DNA of 8,864 nt from JBLIAZ01 sp047632015 (GCA_047632015.1 JBLIBC010000104.1:1-8864); one strand, 5' to 3'. Shown: positions 1 through 6,280, numbered from the stretch's first letter. Translations and numbers: made by a program. Notes: a model not told the origin generated them from the letters alone.

Positions 1-262
1 TTTACTTTATTGAAATTTATGTAAACAATATTGCATAGTTCTGTGATTGCTGTGTTGCCCTAAATTTAGGTTTTGTGCTTCCCAATTTAAGAATTACAAA
101 TCTAATTGATTTTACTTTAAACTCTTAAGTATAAATCTAATCCACCTTCCATTCTCAACCACTCCACTAATTTACCATCACCATCATTTCCTGTCATCCT
201 TGTCTCTATGGATAACTGGATTAGGCCCTTGCTGTGCATAAAAGAAGTATTACTTTTGTTTT
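1..262. other. Intergenic region with a G-free C-rich tract, no gene seen
   Basis: I see no convincing coding sequence here on either strand. Contents: a 12-base perfect palindrome CCTAAATTTAGG at 59-70, followed by TTTTG, perhaps a weak terminator of a gene lying off the left edge. An isolated TAGATTTG -7-like box sits on the minus strand at 97-104, without a matching -33 TTG. A 63-base stretch with no G on the plus strand runs from 130 to 192 and is rich in CCA, CAC and ATC. The promoter of the downstream TPR gene lies at 229-258. The GGATTAGGCCCTT segment near 217-230 faintly resembles the core of the repeated element found at 3296 and 7278. Confidence 0.5.
229..258 (+). promoter_or_regulatory. 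Bacteroidota-type promoter of the TPR gene
   Basis: TTG at 229-231, then exactly 19 bases, then TACTTTTG at 251-258. This matches the -33 TTG / -7 TAnnTTTG consensus described for Bacteroides and Flavobacterium. The ATG of the next gene is at 263, only four bases past the -7 box, so transcription should begin at or next to the start codon. Confidence 0.8.
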
Positions 263-892
263 ATGAATGAAGGGTATGTTTACGATGAGATAAAATATGC
301 TGGTCAAATCTTGCATAAACAATACAGTGAGATGCTGGCGAAGTATGAGTTTAATATCCAGTTGATGGAAGAAGATTTAGGTTTTGATAAGACTGAAGAC
401 TTCCTCTTGAACTTGGTTGATGTTGTTCCTAAATTCATTCCGCCATACGAAGATTTGTGCAAGTTGTACAGCCTTTATGAAGGAGCCGAAAACGAATTCT
501 TAGGAACTGAAGCGGTTGGATTTGTGATTTCTAAGTCACTTGTAATTGATGAAATGGGTGATTTTCCTGAAGTTTTGGATTGGGGATTCATGGAAAATAG
601 ACCGATTATCAGATTCCTTTTAACTGGTGCAGATGAATTGTGGGGGGAAGGCAGAGTAAGTGAGGCTAGGAGCTTGTATGAAGGTCTGCTGGGGTCTAAT
701 TGGATGGATAATATTGGTGTTCGGTATAATTTGTTGGCAATTCACCAGAAGATGACTTTTGAGGATTTCCAGAACAAGTTCGTTTCAGATGGGTATTTGT
801 CTGATGAAGTTGAGGATTGGTTTGAGAAAGGGTATAAGAAGGTTAAGTTGCTGGTTAAGTGGTACAAGAAAATTACAGAGATGGAAGAGTAA
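263..892 (+). CDS. TPR-like (tetratricopeptide-type) helical repeat protein
   Basis: A 209-residue protein with no signal peptide or membrane segment, so probably cytoplasmic. The best-defined part is residues 107-165: a WGF-x-ENRP segment, a helix pair with GADELWGEGRVSEARSLYEG, then DNIGVRYNLL. This is the layout seen in bacterial TPR proteins of the ST7-like kind, where the motif P-x-DN-x-GxRY closes a repeat. Residues 1-100 look helical and acidic but carry no motif I recognise. Such repeats usually mediate protein-protein contacts; no partner is evident. The start at 263 is favoured because a full promoter ends four bases before it, giving a leaderless message. The gene converges on the SRPBCC gene, with 80 bases between them. 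The fold is fairly secure; the function is unknown. Confidence 0.75.
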   Translation: MNEGYVYDEIKYAGQILHKQYSEMLAKYEFNIQLMEEDLGFDKTEDFLLNLVDVVPKFIPPYEDLCKLYSLYEGAENEFLGTEAVGFVISKSLVIDEMGDFPEVLDWGFMENRPIIRFLLTGADELWGEGRVSEARSLYEGLLGSNWMDNIGVRYNLLAIHQKMTFEDFQNKFVSDGYLSDEVEDWFEKGYKKVKLLVKWYKKITEMEE

Positions 893-893
893 C

Positions 894-906
894 TAACCAT
901 TGGTTA
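894..906 (+). terminator. Small dyad after the TPR gene, possible weak terminator
   Basis: TAACCA-T-TGGTTA is a perfect inverted repeat starting one base after the stop codon of the upstream gene and followed by an AT-rich stretch. It would fold as a four-base stem with a five-base loop, which is weak. It lies between two convergent genes and could serve either, or be only a palindrome. Confidence 0.3.
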
Positions 907-972
907 TTTAACTCCATTTTCCCTCAAGCTTTAGTAGAACAGTTAATCCATGAATGATGGTGGGTAGATTGG

Positions 973-1455
973 TTATATCTCAATGTTGAGAACAGCTTTC
1001 CAATCATCACTTTCAGCAACCCTTTTAAGTTCTTTGTTCTTATTCATAAGAAACTTTTTCATGTAGCTCTTTAAGAAGATAACTTCTGCAATTGTTCCAA
1101 GAAAGCCTAACGGACTTGTGAATACAAAGTTGTCAGTCATTAGAGTATAGCCGTTTTCTTGTTTAAATGAATGAGTGTGAGCCATTGACTTAAAAGTGCC
1201 TTTTTGCATTACATCGTGAAACATCAAGGGCTTTTCTAGCTTTATGATTTTCACAGTTAATTCTTGGTATATCCCAAAATGTTTAGCTCTCCACGTAACC
1301 GTATCGTTTAATTCAACAAGTCCAGAGGTCTTGCCAGCTATAGCTTCTTCGTTGGTTCCAGAAGTAGATGACTTATGAAGGTCAATACTTCTGGCTAGGT
1401 CAAAGACACGGTCGATAGGAGCGTTTATTATCGTTTTAACTACAATTTTTGCCAC
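973..1455 (-). CDS. SRPBCC (START/Bet v1-like) superfamily protein
   Basis: A 160-residue soluble protein, the usual length for a single SRPBCC domain, a helix-grip fold with a deep hydrophobic ligand pocket. Visible signatures in order: an N-terminal strand with NAPIDRVFDLARSIDLH (residues 11-27), AGKTSGLVELNDTVTW (40-55), RAKHFGIYQELT (56-67), a central strand around KPLMFHDVMQKGTF (75-88), the FVFTSPLG turn (110-117), and the long C-terminal helix from about 120 to 148 that closes the pocket. This matches bacterial proteins often labelled SRPBCC family or 'cell division' protein; the ligand is unknown. The start is GTG: an in-frame stop lies seven codons upstream, and the next Met (residue 78) would remove the first half of the fold. 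It is the last of three minus-strand genes, after a gap with two dyads, so it may be separately controlled. Family is secure; function is not. Confidence 0.85.
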   Translation of the reverse strand: MAKIVVKTIINAPIDRVFDLARSIDLHKSSTSGTNEEAIAGKTSGLVELNDTVTWRAKHFGIYQELTVKIIKLEKPLMFHDVMQKGTFKSMAHTHSFKQENGYTLMTDNFVFTSPLGFLGTIAEVIFLKSYMKKFLMNKNKELKRVAESDDWKAVLNIEI

Positions 1456-1593
1456 GTTAAATTTAAGTTTCGGTTAAGTTAAATTGTTTCAATTTAGTTA
1501 AAGTCTCTCACGTTTTACATTAAGTAACATTAACATGTTAATTCTTCTACAGTCGTTTAGTTTTGTATCGATTGGGTGAAAAATAAACTTAAT
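1456..1593. promoter_or_regulatory. Leader/control region of the SRPBCC gene with two dyads
   Basis: This 138-base gap separates two same-strand genes. It holds a 14-base perfect palindrome ATTAACATGTTAAT at 1529-1542 and an inverted repeat with arms at 1477-1486 and 1490-1499 (core TAAATTG-TTT-CAATTTA, extended by two wobble pairs and an A-T pair). The first resembles a homodimer operator; the second could form a hairpin in the 5' leader. No clear TAnnTTTG box is present; the closest, TAAATTTA just before the GTG, lacks the final G. Confidence 0.4.
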
Positions 1594-2451
1594 TTACTTA
1601 CGAGTAATTCTGTATTTAAAGTCTAAGACTTTCAGCCCTGAGAAAGTTAAACTTTGTGACGCTAACAATTCCTCATTTTTGTATTCAACAGTCAATGTAT
1701 CTTTGAATGAAGTAATATGCTTCGCCCAAAGTTTTCCCTTGTTGTCTTTTAATTGAAAGTAAAAACCTGCATCTCCAAAGGATTTTCCAGTAGCATCTAA
1801 AACCAATTCTCCATTTTTACCAACTGTAGGTTTAAGAAGAACTGTTGCATTCCCATTTGGTAAAGGAAATACAGCTTTTATTAAGTTGTCTCCTTTAGGA
1901 CAGGTGCAGACAGAGTAAATTCCTGAATACATGTCTTTATTTGTGCTTTTTACTGTCCTTTTCCAAAAAGTGTATTTTACGTTATTTGTAACGGAATCAG
2001 TTAAGTAAAGGATATTGTTTGTAAGCTCAAATTTACTGCGGGTTCCCTTAACGGGGATATGAAGCTGTTGCAGTCTCTTGCTAAATAAAAGGTTAAGAAT
2101 CACTCCAAAAAATTTAAAGAATGGATTCCATTTGATTTCAAGTTGTAAATCGAAATGTGAAGTTCTTTCGTAGAACTCTTTGACATATGGATTTAGTCGT
2201 TCCTGTTCCGCAGGAGTTAAGTTCAAAATATCTATGGAGGAAAGTAAGCCCATATTTGGAGCATCACTTATGACTTGCAAATTTTCATCACTTGCAAGTT
2301 TTCTAATGTACTCATCATTGGAGGTACTGGGTGTACCGAAAGGTCCTATTAACCAATTGTATTTTTCATTCTTTAGTTCTTTTCCTGTGAGAATAACCCA
2401 TTGCTGAGTAATCCAATCCTGAATTTTTTGAAATGGCTTGGCAATATTCAT
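1594..2451 (-). CDS. Uncharacterised protein paired with the CrtA-like gene
   Basis: A 285-residue protein without signal peptide or convincing membrane segments, although residues 111-124 form a hydrophobic patch. Its most recognisable part is residues 90-134: VKEFYERTSHFDLQLEIKWNP, then FKFFG, then LLFSKRLQQLHIPV. From memory, the same arrangement (FYE-x-TS-x-F-D-x-x-x-x-x-x-W-x-P, then FS-x-RLQQLNxPL) occurs in unannotated proteins of several phyla, including actinobacteria, so this seems a real but unnamed family. The C-terminal half (about 140-283) is predicted beta-rich and contains a C-x-C at CTCPKG (182-187), plus GDAGFYFQ near 226-233. The start lies 8 bases after the stop of the CrtA-like gene, indicating translational coupling and a shared process. 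I cannot assign a reaction. Confidence 0.7.
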   Translation of the reverse strand: MNIAKPFQKIQDWITQQWVILTGKELKNEKYNWLIGPFGTPSTSNDEYIRKLASDENLQVISDAPNMGLLSSIDILNLTPAEQERLNPYVKEFYERTSHFDLQLEIKWNPFFKFFGVILNLLFSKRLQQLHIPVKGTRSKFELTNNILYLTDSVTNNVKYTFWKRTVKSTNKDMYSGIYSVCTCPKGDNLIKAVFPLPNGNATVLLKPTVGKNGELVLDATGKSFGDAGFYFQLKDNKGKLWAKHITSFKDTLTVEYKNEELLASQSLTFSGLKVLDFKYRITRK

Positions 2452-2459
2452 TCAGTTGT

Positions 2460-3161
2460 TTATTTCGGTATAAAATTGGAATTGCCTTCCCATTTTCCAT
2501 GTTCAGAAATACACTTGAATCTCATAGTGGTAAATTGCTTGTGGAAGTCTTTACGTTCTCTCTCGTCCATTGCTTTTTTATGCTTGTCGTGGTTATCACC
2601 TTCATCTTTACCATAAACCATTTGTACCATAGCCTTTTGAGATTGCCAAATTGAAAATGTAGAAAATGTTGTAGGAAACCTAAATGCAGCTAAAGCAAGT
2701 GTTGTTGCACTATGGTCCCTCACTTGTTTTTCTACTGGTCTTCCCCATTTAATAAACCGAGTGAGATGCTGGAGTTTTAATCTCGCTAATGTTATTGCAA
2801 CAACAGGAGCTTTCATGTCAAGTTGGTCTACAGGAACGGTAGGTGAGTCTGGGAATTCGTTAATTCCTCCCCATTTTCTAATAAGGTTTAACCTAATGTG
2901 ATATCCTTCATTAAGCACCTTTCCAACTTTGTCCCGTGAAAGGAAACTTTCAAGAACTGCCTCGTTTTCCCATTGAGCAAAAACTGCAAGGTTTCGGGTT
3001 TTAAACCTTGATAGTGAAATGATAGGAGACCCTAATGTCATTCCAACCATACATTCCGCATGCTTAAGTCCATTAACTTTTTCAGGTAGTATTCCTTTTA
3101 CAAGGGCTTTGACCGTAAACCAAGTAGAGGTCTTTGTAAGATGGAAACTATATATACTCAT
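2460..3161 (-). CDS. CrtA-like protein (spheroidene monooxygenase family)
   Basis: A 233-residue soluble protein. Order of features: an N-terminal segment ending in GLKHAECMVGMTLGS (31-45); a strand-helix unit with LAVFAQWENEAVLESFL (58-74); Y-x-IRLNLIRKWGG (87-99); PVVAITLARLK (119-129); then TFSIWQSQKAMVQMVYG (168-184), an H-rich helix (191-194), and RKDFHKQFTTMRF (203-215) followed by SEHGKWEG (219-226). This duplicated alpha+beta pattern matches the CrtA family, whose namesake is a haem-dependent oxygenase that adds a C-2 keto group to spheroidene. No other carotenoid genes are visible here, so the substrate need not be a carotenoid. It is the first gene of a minus-strand pair with the 285-residue unknown protein. 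A weak -7-like TACTATTG lies at 3223-3230 with no -33 TTG. Family likely, substrate unknown. Confidence 0.7.
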   Translation of the reverse strand: MSIYSFHLTKTSTWFTVKALVKGILPEKVNGLKHAECMVGMTLGSPIISLSRFKTRNLAVFAQWENEAVLESFLSRDKVGKVLNEGYHIRLNLIRKWGGINEFPDSPTVPVDQLDMKAPVVAITLARLKLQHLTRFIKWGRPVEKQVRDHSATTLALAAFRFPTTFSTFSIWQSQKAMVQMVYGKDEGDNHDKHKKAMDERERKDFHKQFTTMRFKCISEHGKWEGNSNFIPK

Positions 3162-3230
3162 AGATAAGAGCCTAAGTTATGTAATTTTCTAATTCTGCAT
3201 TGCTGTTGTCTAATGTTTGTGTCAATAGTA

Positions 3231-3337
3231 CACCTCCCACCACCTACTCTAACGCACCCAATCACCACAATCACCACAATCACCACATTGCAATCCGATG
3301 CGAATTAACGCCCTTAGAAGCTCCTGTTTTGTGTGGT
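3231..3337 (+). repeat. Intergenic direct repeat, copy 1
   Basis: About 107 bases in three parts. The first is a C-rich tract (3231-3259) ending CTAACGCACCC. The second is a tandem array of three identical 9-base units AATCACCAC at 3260-3268, 3269-3277 and 3278-3286. The third is a 42-base core at 3296-3337 containing CGATGCGAATTAACGCCC and TTAGAAGCTCCTG. The core matches copy 2 at 7278-7320 with two substitutions and one single-base indel. It lies in the same orientation as copy 2, outside any gene. The arms TGCTGTT and AACAGCA bracket it. It is not a recognised insertion sequence. Confidence 0.85.
3260..3286 (+). repeat. Three tandem 9-base units AATCACCAC
   Basis: Three perfect consecutive copies of AATCACCAC. 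Copy 2 of the surrounding element has two diverged units at the equivalent place (AATCAACAC then AAACAACAC), so the number of units differs between copies. Confidence 0.9.
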
Positions 3338-3365
3338 AACAGCATGGATTCAGTAGATATATAGG

Positions 3366-3395
3366 TTGTGTATGGATTGAGAATTATTAGTTTTG
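3366..3395 (+). promoter_or_regulatory. Promoter of the lipoprotein block
   Basis: TTG at 3366-3368, exactly 19 bases, then TAGTTTTG at 3388-3395, a perfect Bacteroidota -33/-7 pair. The -7 box ends three bases before ATG 3399. A TTG at 3393 that could be read as a start codon is part of the -7 box and so is not the start. Confidence 0.8.
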
Positions 3396-3398
3396 GGT

Positions 3399-4793
3399 AT
3401 GAGTTTAATAAAAGACCTAGTTAAATTAGTTGTAGCGATTTTCGTTTGCAGCATTCTTGCAAAGTGCTCATCTGACACTGCCATTGTATCAGAGTCACCA
3501 ACAGAAAATATCGACACTATAGTGCAGTCAATATCTCCCTTAATGGTTGGAGTGTGGGTAACCGAGGATTACATTTTGGATATAGTCAAAACTAAGTCGC
3601 CATTAAAGTCCAGCAAGTATCTAGAAGGTGCGTGTTCAATAGTTATTGATTCCGTGCTTAATCTTGACAGTATAAATGCTGGGGTTAGTTGGAATAATCA
3701 TGAGGGTTCAAGTGTGACTATCTATAATGAAATTGGGCACAACAATCGGTTTTATAAAACAAATCATATAGATTACAAGAATAGCGAAAACTCGTATGAA
3801 TTAGGCTACGAAATTGATGAGTTGGATACTCAATTAGTGATGATTAAGTACGACATTAAACAGCAAGTTATTTCTACAAGAAAGTATGTTAAAGTTGCTC
3901 AGTCACAAAATAATGATGACCTAGGTTGGGGACTTCAGAAAGTTGTTAATCAGGTGCTGATTGCTGGGCAACGAAATATTACAGATTCTAATGGAGTTAG
4001 CATAGATGTAATCTTCACAGAAGATGGTGAAATCAGGGGGAATAGTGATTTTGATGGGTTTTATATTTTTACCGACTTTATGGGTGGACCAATAACGGTT
4101 CTTGATGGAATATGCTTTAAAAACGGTGAGGAATCAAACTGTTATGCGTTTGAATCACATGAAGACACTGTCTTTATATATTCAACAAAAGGTGACCCTG
4201 AGCCAGGGTCAGGAGAGCAGGAGGAACTAGACAAGCTAGTGTACAAGATTATTACGATTCATGATATTGCTGTATTGGAAAGTTCGAAGTTGAATACATT
4301 GTTTGATTACTTCCAATGGGTTGATTCGGTGCCAGAGCGAATTACAATTTTAGATATAGACCATAACAAAGAGTATCCTGATAGTGTTTGTGTTCCTTTG
4401 TCAAAAATCACATCCCTTACTAATCTAATAAGACCAACAGGAGTCTCAACAACAGGTATTAAACCACTGTGCAAGATTCAGCTTGACCCATCTGTATTTC
4501 TTTTAATTTTCTCACAACAAGATGACTACGGTCCTCTATATTATGCTTGCGAATACGATGTTGAAGGAGATACTTTGTTGTCAAAAGAGGTAATTGCCAC
4601 TAATTGGGGTGATGCGGGAGATAGCCAAACTATCGAATCCACTGTGTCAATAAAAGATGGTAATTTGATTATTTACAAATGGGTTACCACCTGTGAGGCT
4701 GATATAGAAGCGGTGGATGGTGAAATTGTAGCTGATGAAGTAAGTTGTTCTGATTCAACCTCAATGATTAAATATCGAAAGATGGATTTGTAA
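3399..4793 (+). CDS. Lipoprotein A, two-part, paralogue of the gene at 5213
   Basis: A 464-residue putative lipoprotein of unknown function. Residues 1-22 form a signal peptide with a hydrophobic run at 10-21; Cys23 is the probable lipidation site, but Lys at -1 (LAKC) makes the lipobox imperfect. Residues about 48-265 parallel the protein encoded at 5213: GVWVTEDYI (51-59), WNNHEGSS (98-105), LQKVVNQVLIAGQ (179-191) and DTVFIYST (256-263) have counterparts in the same order. The last 175 residues are extra and hold a second segment with QQDDYGPLYYACEYDVEGD (373-391) and SKEVIATNWGDAGDS (395-409), a pattern I associate with Bacteroidota secreted proteins of unknown role. Cys residues at 432 and 450 near the end could pair. 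The start is set by the -7 box. It is first in a same-strand run of five envelope genes. Likely anchored on the periplasmic or outer face of an envelope membrane (inference). Confidence 0.7.
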   Translation: MSLIKDLVKLVVAIFVCSILAKCSSDTAIVSESPTENIDTIVQSISPLMVGVWVTEDYILDIVKTKSPLKSSKYLEGACSIVIDSVLNLDSINAGVSWNNHEGSSVTIYNEIGHNNRFYKTNHIDYKNSENSYELGYEIDELDTQLVMIKYDIKQQVISTRKYVKVAQSQNNDDLGWGLQKVVNQVLIAGQRNITDSNGVSIDVIFTEDGEIRGNSDFDGFYIFTDFMGGPITVLDGICFKNGEESNCYAFESHEDTVFIYSTKGDPEPGSGEQEELDKLVYKIITIHDIAVLESSKLNTLFDYFQWVDSVPERITILDIDHNKEYPDSVCVPLSKITSLTNLIRPTGVSTTGIKPLCKIQLDPSVFLLIFSQQDDYGPLYYACEYDVEGDTLLSKEVIATNWGDAGDSQTIESTVSIKDGNLIIYKWVTTCEADIEAVDGEIVADEVSCSDSTSMIKYRKMDL

Positions 4794-4870
4794 AGCGACT
4801 CACTTTCTCGGAGAAGAAGATTTAAACCACTTCGAAATATTAATGCAAAACCATTTATAAACAAAGACTC

Positions 4871-5131
4871 ATGAAAAAACAAATTGTACTCTTTATTGTC
4901 TTAGGCTACCTATTAACTGTGGTGATAAGTAGTTCTGATTACTTTAGTTGCTGCTATCCTGATGGTTCGGATTTGTATTTAAAATCTGGTTGGTGGGTTG
5001 AACGTTTAACTTATTCGTTTACTCATGAATCAGGGGTGTATGGCTTTGCATTTAGCTACATCTTGTTAGGTGCTCTTTGGTTTGTTATTTATTCCATCAG
5101 AACATTATTTAGAAAGCAAAATAGGTCTTGA
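4871..5131 (+). CDS. Small two-helix membrane protein
   Basis: An 86-residue protein with a basic start (MKK), a hydrophobic segment at residues 4-21, a loop of about 34 residues containing SCCYPDG (26-32) and a WW pair (41-42), and a second hydrophobic segment at 56-77 ending in a basic tail (RTLFRKQNRS). This predicts two inner-membrane helices with both ends cytoplasmic and the cysteine pair on the periplasmic side. I recognise no family. It lies 77 bases after lipoprotein A and 81 bases before lipoprotein B on the same strand. No TAnnTTTG box precedes its ATG, so it is probably expressed from the upstream promoter. The two-helix pattern supports it as a real gene; its function is unknown. 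Confidence 0.6.
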   Translation: MKKQIVLFIVLGYLLTVVISSSDYFSCCYPDGSDLYLKSGWWVERLTYSFTHESGVYGFAFSYILLGALWFVIYSIRTLFRKQNRS

Positions 5132-5160
5132 ATATTGTTGTGTATTTAAATTCCCTCAAT

Positions 5161-5199
5161 AGATTCTCTAACTTCTTCAACCACTTCACAGGAGAATCT
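5161..5199 (+). promoter_or_regulatory. Inverted repeat just before the lipoprotein B promoter box
   Basis: AGATTCTC at 5161-5168 and GAGAATCT at 5192-5199 are perfectly complementary, separated by 23 bases. The right arm lies one base before the -7 box at 5201, so the dyad covers the whole expected -33 region. It could be an operator, or a long-loop terminator of the upstream small gene followed by TT-rich sequence. I cannot decide between these. Confidence 0.35.
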
Positions 5200-5200
5200 T

Positions 5201-5208
5201 TAGATTTG
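5201..5208 (+). promoter_or_regulatory. -7 box of lipoprotein B
   Basis: TAGATTTG is a perfect TAnnTTTG box ending four bases before ATG 5213. No TTG occurs 17-23 bases upstream (the nearest is TTC at 5176-5178), so the promoter may be weak or need an activator. Confidence 0.5.
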
Positions 5209-5212
5209 ATGT

Positions 5213-6238
5213 ATGATATTAAGAATTCTTTCAGTCTTGGTTGTATTCTTGTTAACAGTAGGCTGCAATACTGGTGTTCAAGAACCCAATAATGGAATAC
5301 ATATGGGCATCTTACTTGATAAAGTAAAATCTGTTGAGTTGACTGAACAACATATTGGATTCTGGGTGAATGAAGATTACATCGAATTACTGAAACAATC
5401 AAAATCAACAAAAATAGCTGGAAGTAAATCAGCAGATGATTTTTATAGAATAAAGTCTGATAACTCAATCATGCAAATGAATATTCATGAGGGTGCTGGT
5501 TTGAATGTCTTATCATTAAAAACAAAAGGGAGTGGTGCTATTTACAGTTCTGACTCCACAAGATTAATAGCTGAGGTAAGTTTTGATGGGGACACCTTAA
5601 CAGTTAACGATAATCGTTATTTCCACATACAGAATGGAGATTCAGCATTAGATAAATTAGTCAATGAGTGTGTTGTATCAGGTCAATACTTCCTCAAAGA
5701 AAGTCCTGTTGAGTTTAAATCAAATGGTTCCATTACAGGAATGGAAGGGGTGCAGTCGTATCGCTTAAATTTAGACTATGGAGCACCAGGGATGGAGTTT
5801 GATATTATCTATTTACAAATGGATAGTCAGCCACTACCAACAGAGTACTTATACGATATTGAACAAGACTCTGTATTTATTTTTGATGTTGATTGTCAGT
5901 ATGAGGAATCAGGTGAATGTATGGAAGTAGCTAAGGGAAGTATATTATTCTCTTTTTGTAAGAATTCGACATCAATATCTGAACAGCAAATAGATACACT
6001 AAAAATTTACTCTTACTTTTCAAGAGATAGTTCCAAAGTGCAAAGCATTAAATATTTGTGGAATCTTGATACTGTATTTGTACAAGACACAATCACAAAA
6101 GAACTTTATCCTGCACCTGAGGAATCTGGGGAGATTCATTATTTCGATGAAGGTGGTTCTTTAATAAAAAATGAAAATTTAGAATTAACTCTTCCTCAGA
6201 ATCATGTTGTTGTAGGAAGGACCTCTGACAGTGATTAA
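5213..6238 (+). CDS. Lipoprotein B, paralogue of lipoprotein A
   Basis: A 341-residue lipoprotein of unknown function. Residues 1-17 are a hydrophobic signal peptide and Cys18 follows a good lipobox (TVGC). The mature protein shares ordered motifs with the first 265 residues of lipoprotein A: GFWVNEDYI (49-57), MNIHEGAG (89-96), LDKLVNECVVSGQ (146-158) and DSVFIFDV (219-226). Motif spacings are somewhat shorter, by 7 and 24 residues in the first two intervals and 4 in the third. The tail after about residue 250 (YLWNLDTVFVQDT, 281-293; EIHYFDEGG, 307-315) does not resemble the extra C-terminal part of lipoprotein A. Cysteines at 228, 236 and 249 lie after the last shared motif. A TAGATTTG box four bases before the ATG fixes the start and suggests a leaderless message. 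It is probably an old tandem duplicate; 30 bases separate it from the -7 box of the next gene. Confidence 0.72.
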   Translation: MILRILSVLVVFLLTVGCNTGVQEPNNGIHMGILLDKVKSVELTEQHIGFWVNEDYIELLKQSKSTKIAGSKSADDFYRIKSDNSIMQMNIHEGAGLNVLSLKTKGSGAIYSSDSTRLIAEVSFDGDTLTVNDNRYFHIQNGDSALDKLVNECVVSGQYFLKESPVEFKSNGSITGMEGVQSYRLNLDYGAPGMEFDIIYLQMDSQPLPTEYLYDIEQDSVFIFDVDCQYEESGECMEVAKGSILFSFCKNSTSISEQQIDTLKIYSYFSRDSSKVQSIKYLWNLDTVFVQDTITKELYPAPEESGEIHYFDEGGSLIKNENLELTLPQNHVVVGRTSDSD

Positions 6239-6267
6239 TGAACTAATATCATGTGTTAAGGATTTAT

Positions 6268-6275
6268 TATGTTTG
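6268..6275 (+). promoter_or_regulatory. -7 box before the four-helix membrane gene
   Basis: TATGTTTG is a perfect TAnnTTTG box ending five bases before ATG 6281. The alternative upstream ATG at 6269 is inside this box. No -33 TTG lies at the usual distance, so it may be an internal or weak promoter. Confidence 0.45.
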
Positions 6276-6280
6276 GGGGG

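Larger units (their letters stand above)
3162..3392. other. Divergent intergenic region carrying repeat copy 1
   Basis: This 231-base region separates the minus-strand CrtA-like gene from the plus-strand lipoprotein block. From left to right it holds a T-rich segment, one arm (TGCTGTT, 3201-3207) of an inverted repeat, the C-rich tract and core of repeat copy 1 (3231-3337), the other arm (AACAGCA, 3338-3344), and the lipoprotein promoter at 3366-3395. No coding sequence is apparent. Confidence 0.6.

Noticed and set aside
2180..2654. Three plus-strand open frames (2180-2407, 2401-2616, 2433-2654)
   Set aside because: They are antisense to the CrtA-like gene and its partner, both of which show family-level motifs; the plus-strand products have no recognisable features.
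3223..3230. TACTATTG as a promoter of the CrtA-like gene
   Set aside because: It has one mismatch to TAnnTTTG, no TTG 17-23 bases upstream, and lies at the edge of the repeat; too weak to list as a feature.
3260..3286. CRISPR array
   Set aside because: The units are only 9 bases and directly adjacent with no spacers.
3231..3344. Integron attC site (also considered at 7221-7385)
   Set aside because: No properly ordered RYYYAAC...GTTRRRY pair is found. The nearest matches (CTCTAAC, TCCTAAC, GTTAAGG) break the consensus, the neighbouring genes face both directions, and no integrase is visible.
4673..4882. Short minus-strand frame over the end of lipoprotein A
   Set aside because: It is antisense to a supported gene and has no motif.
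5109..5468. 119-codon minus-strand frame overlapping the lipoprotein B start
   Set aside because: It lies opposite a well-supported signal peptide and promoter and encodes a low-complexity, Leu/Ile-rich sequence without a domain.
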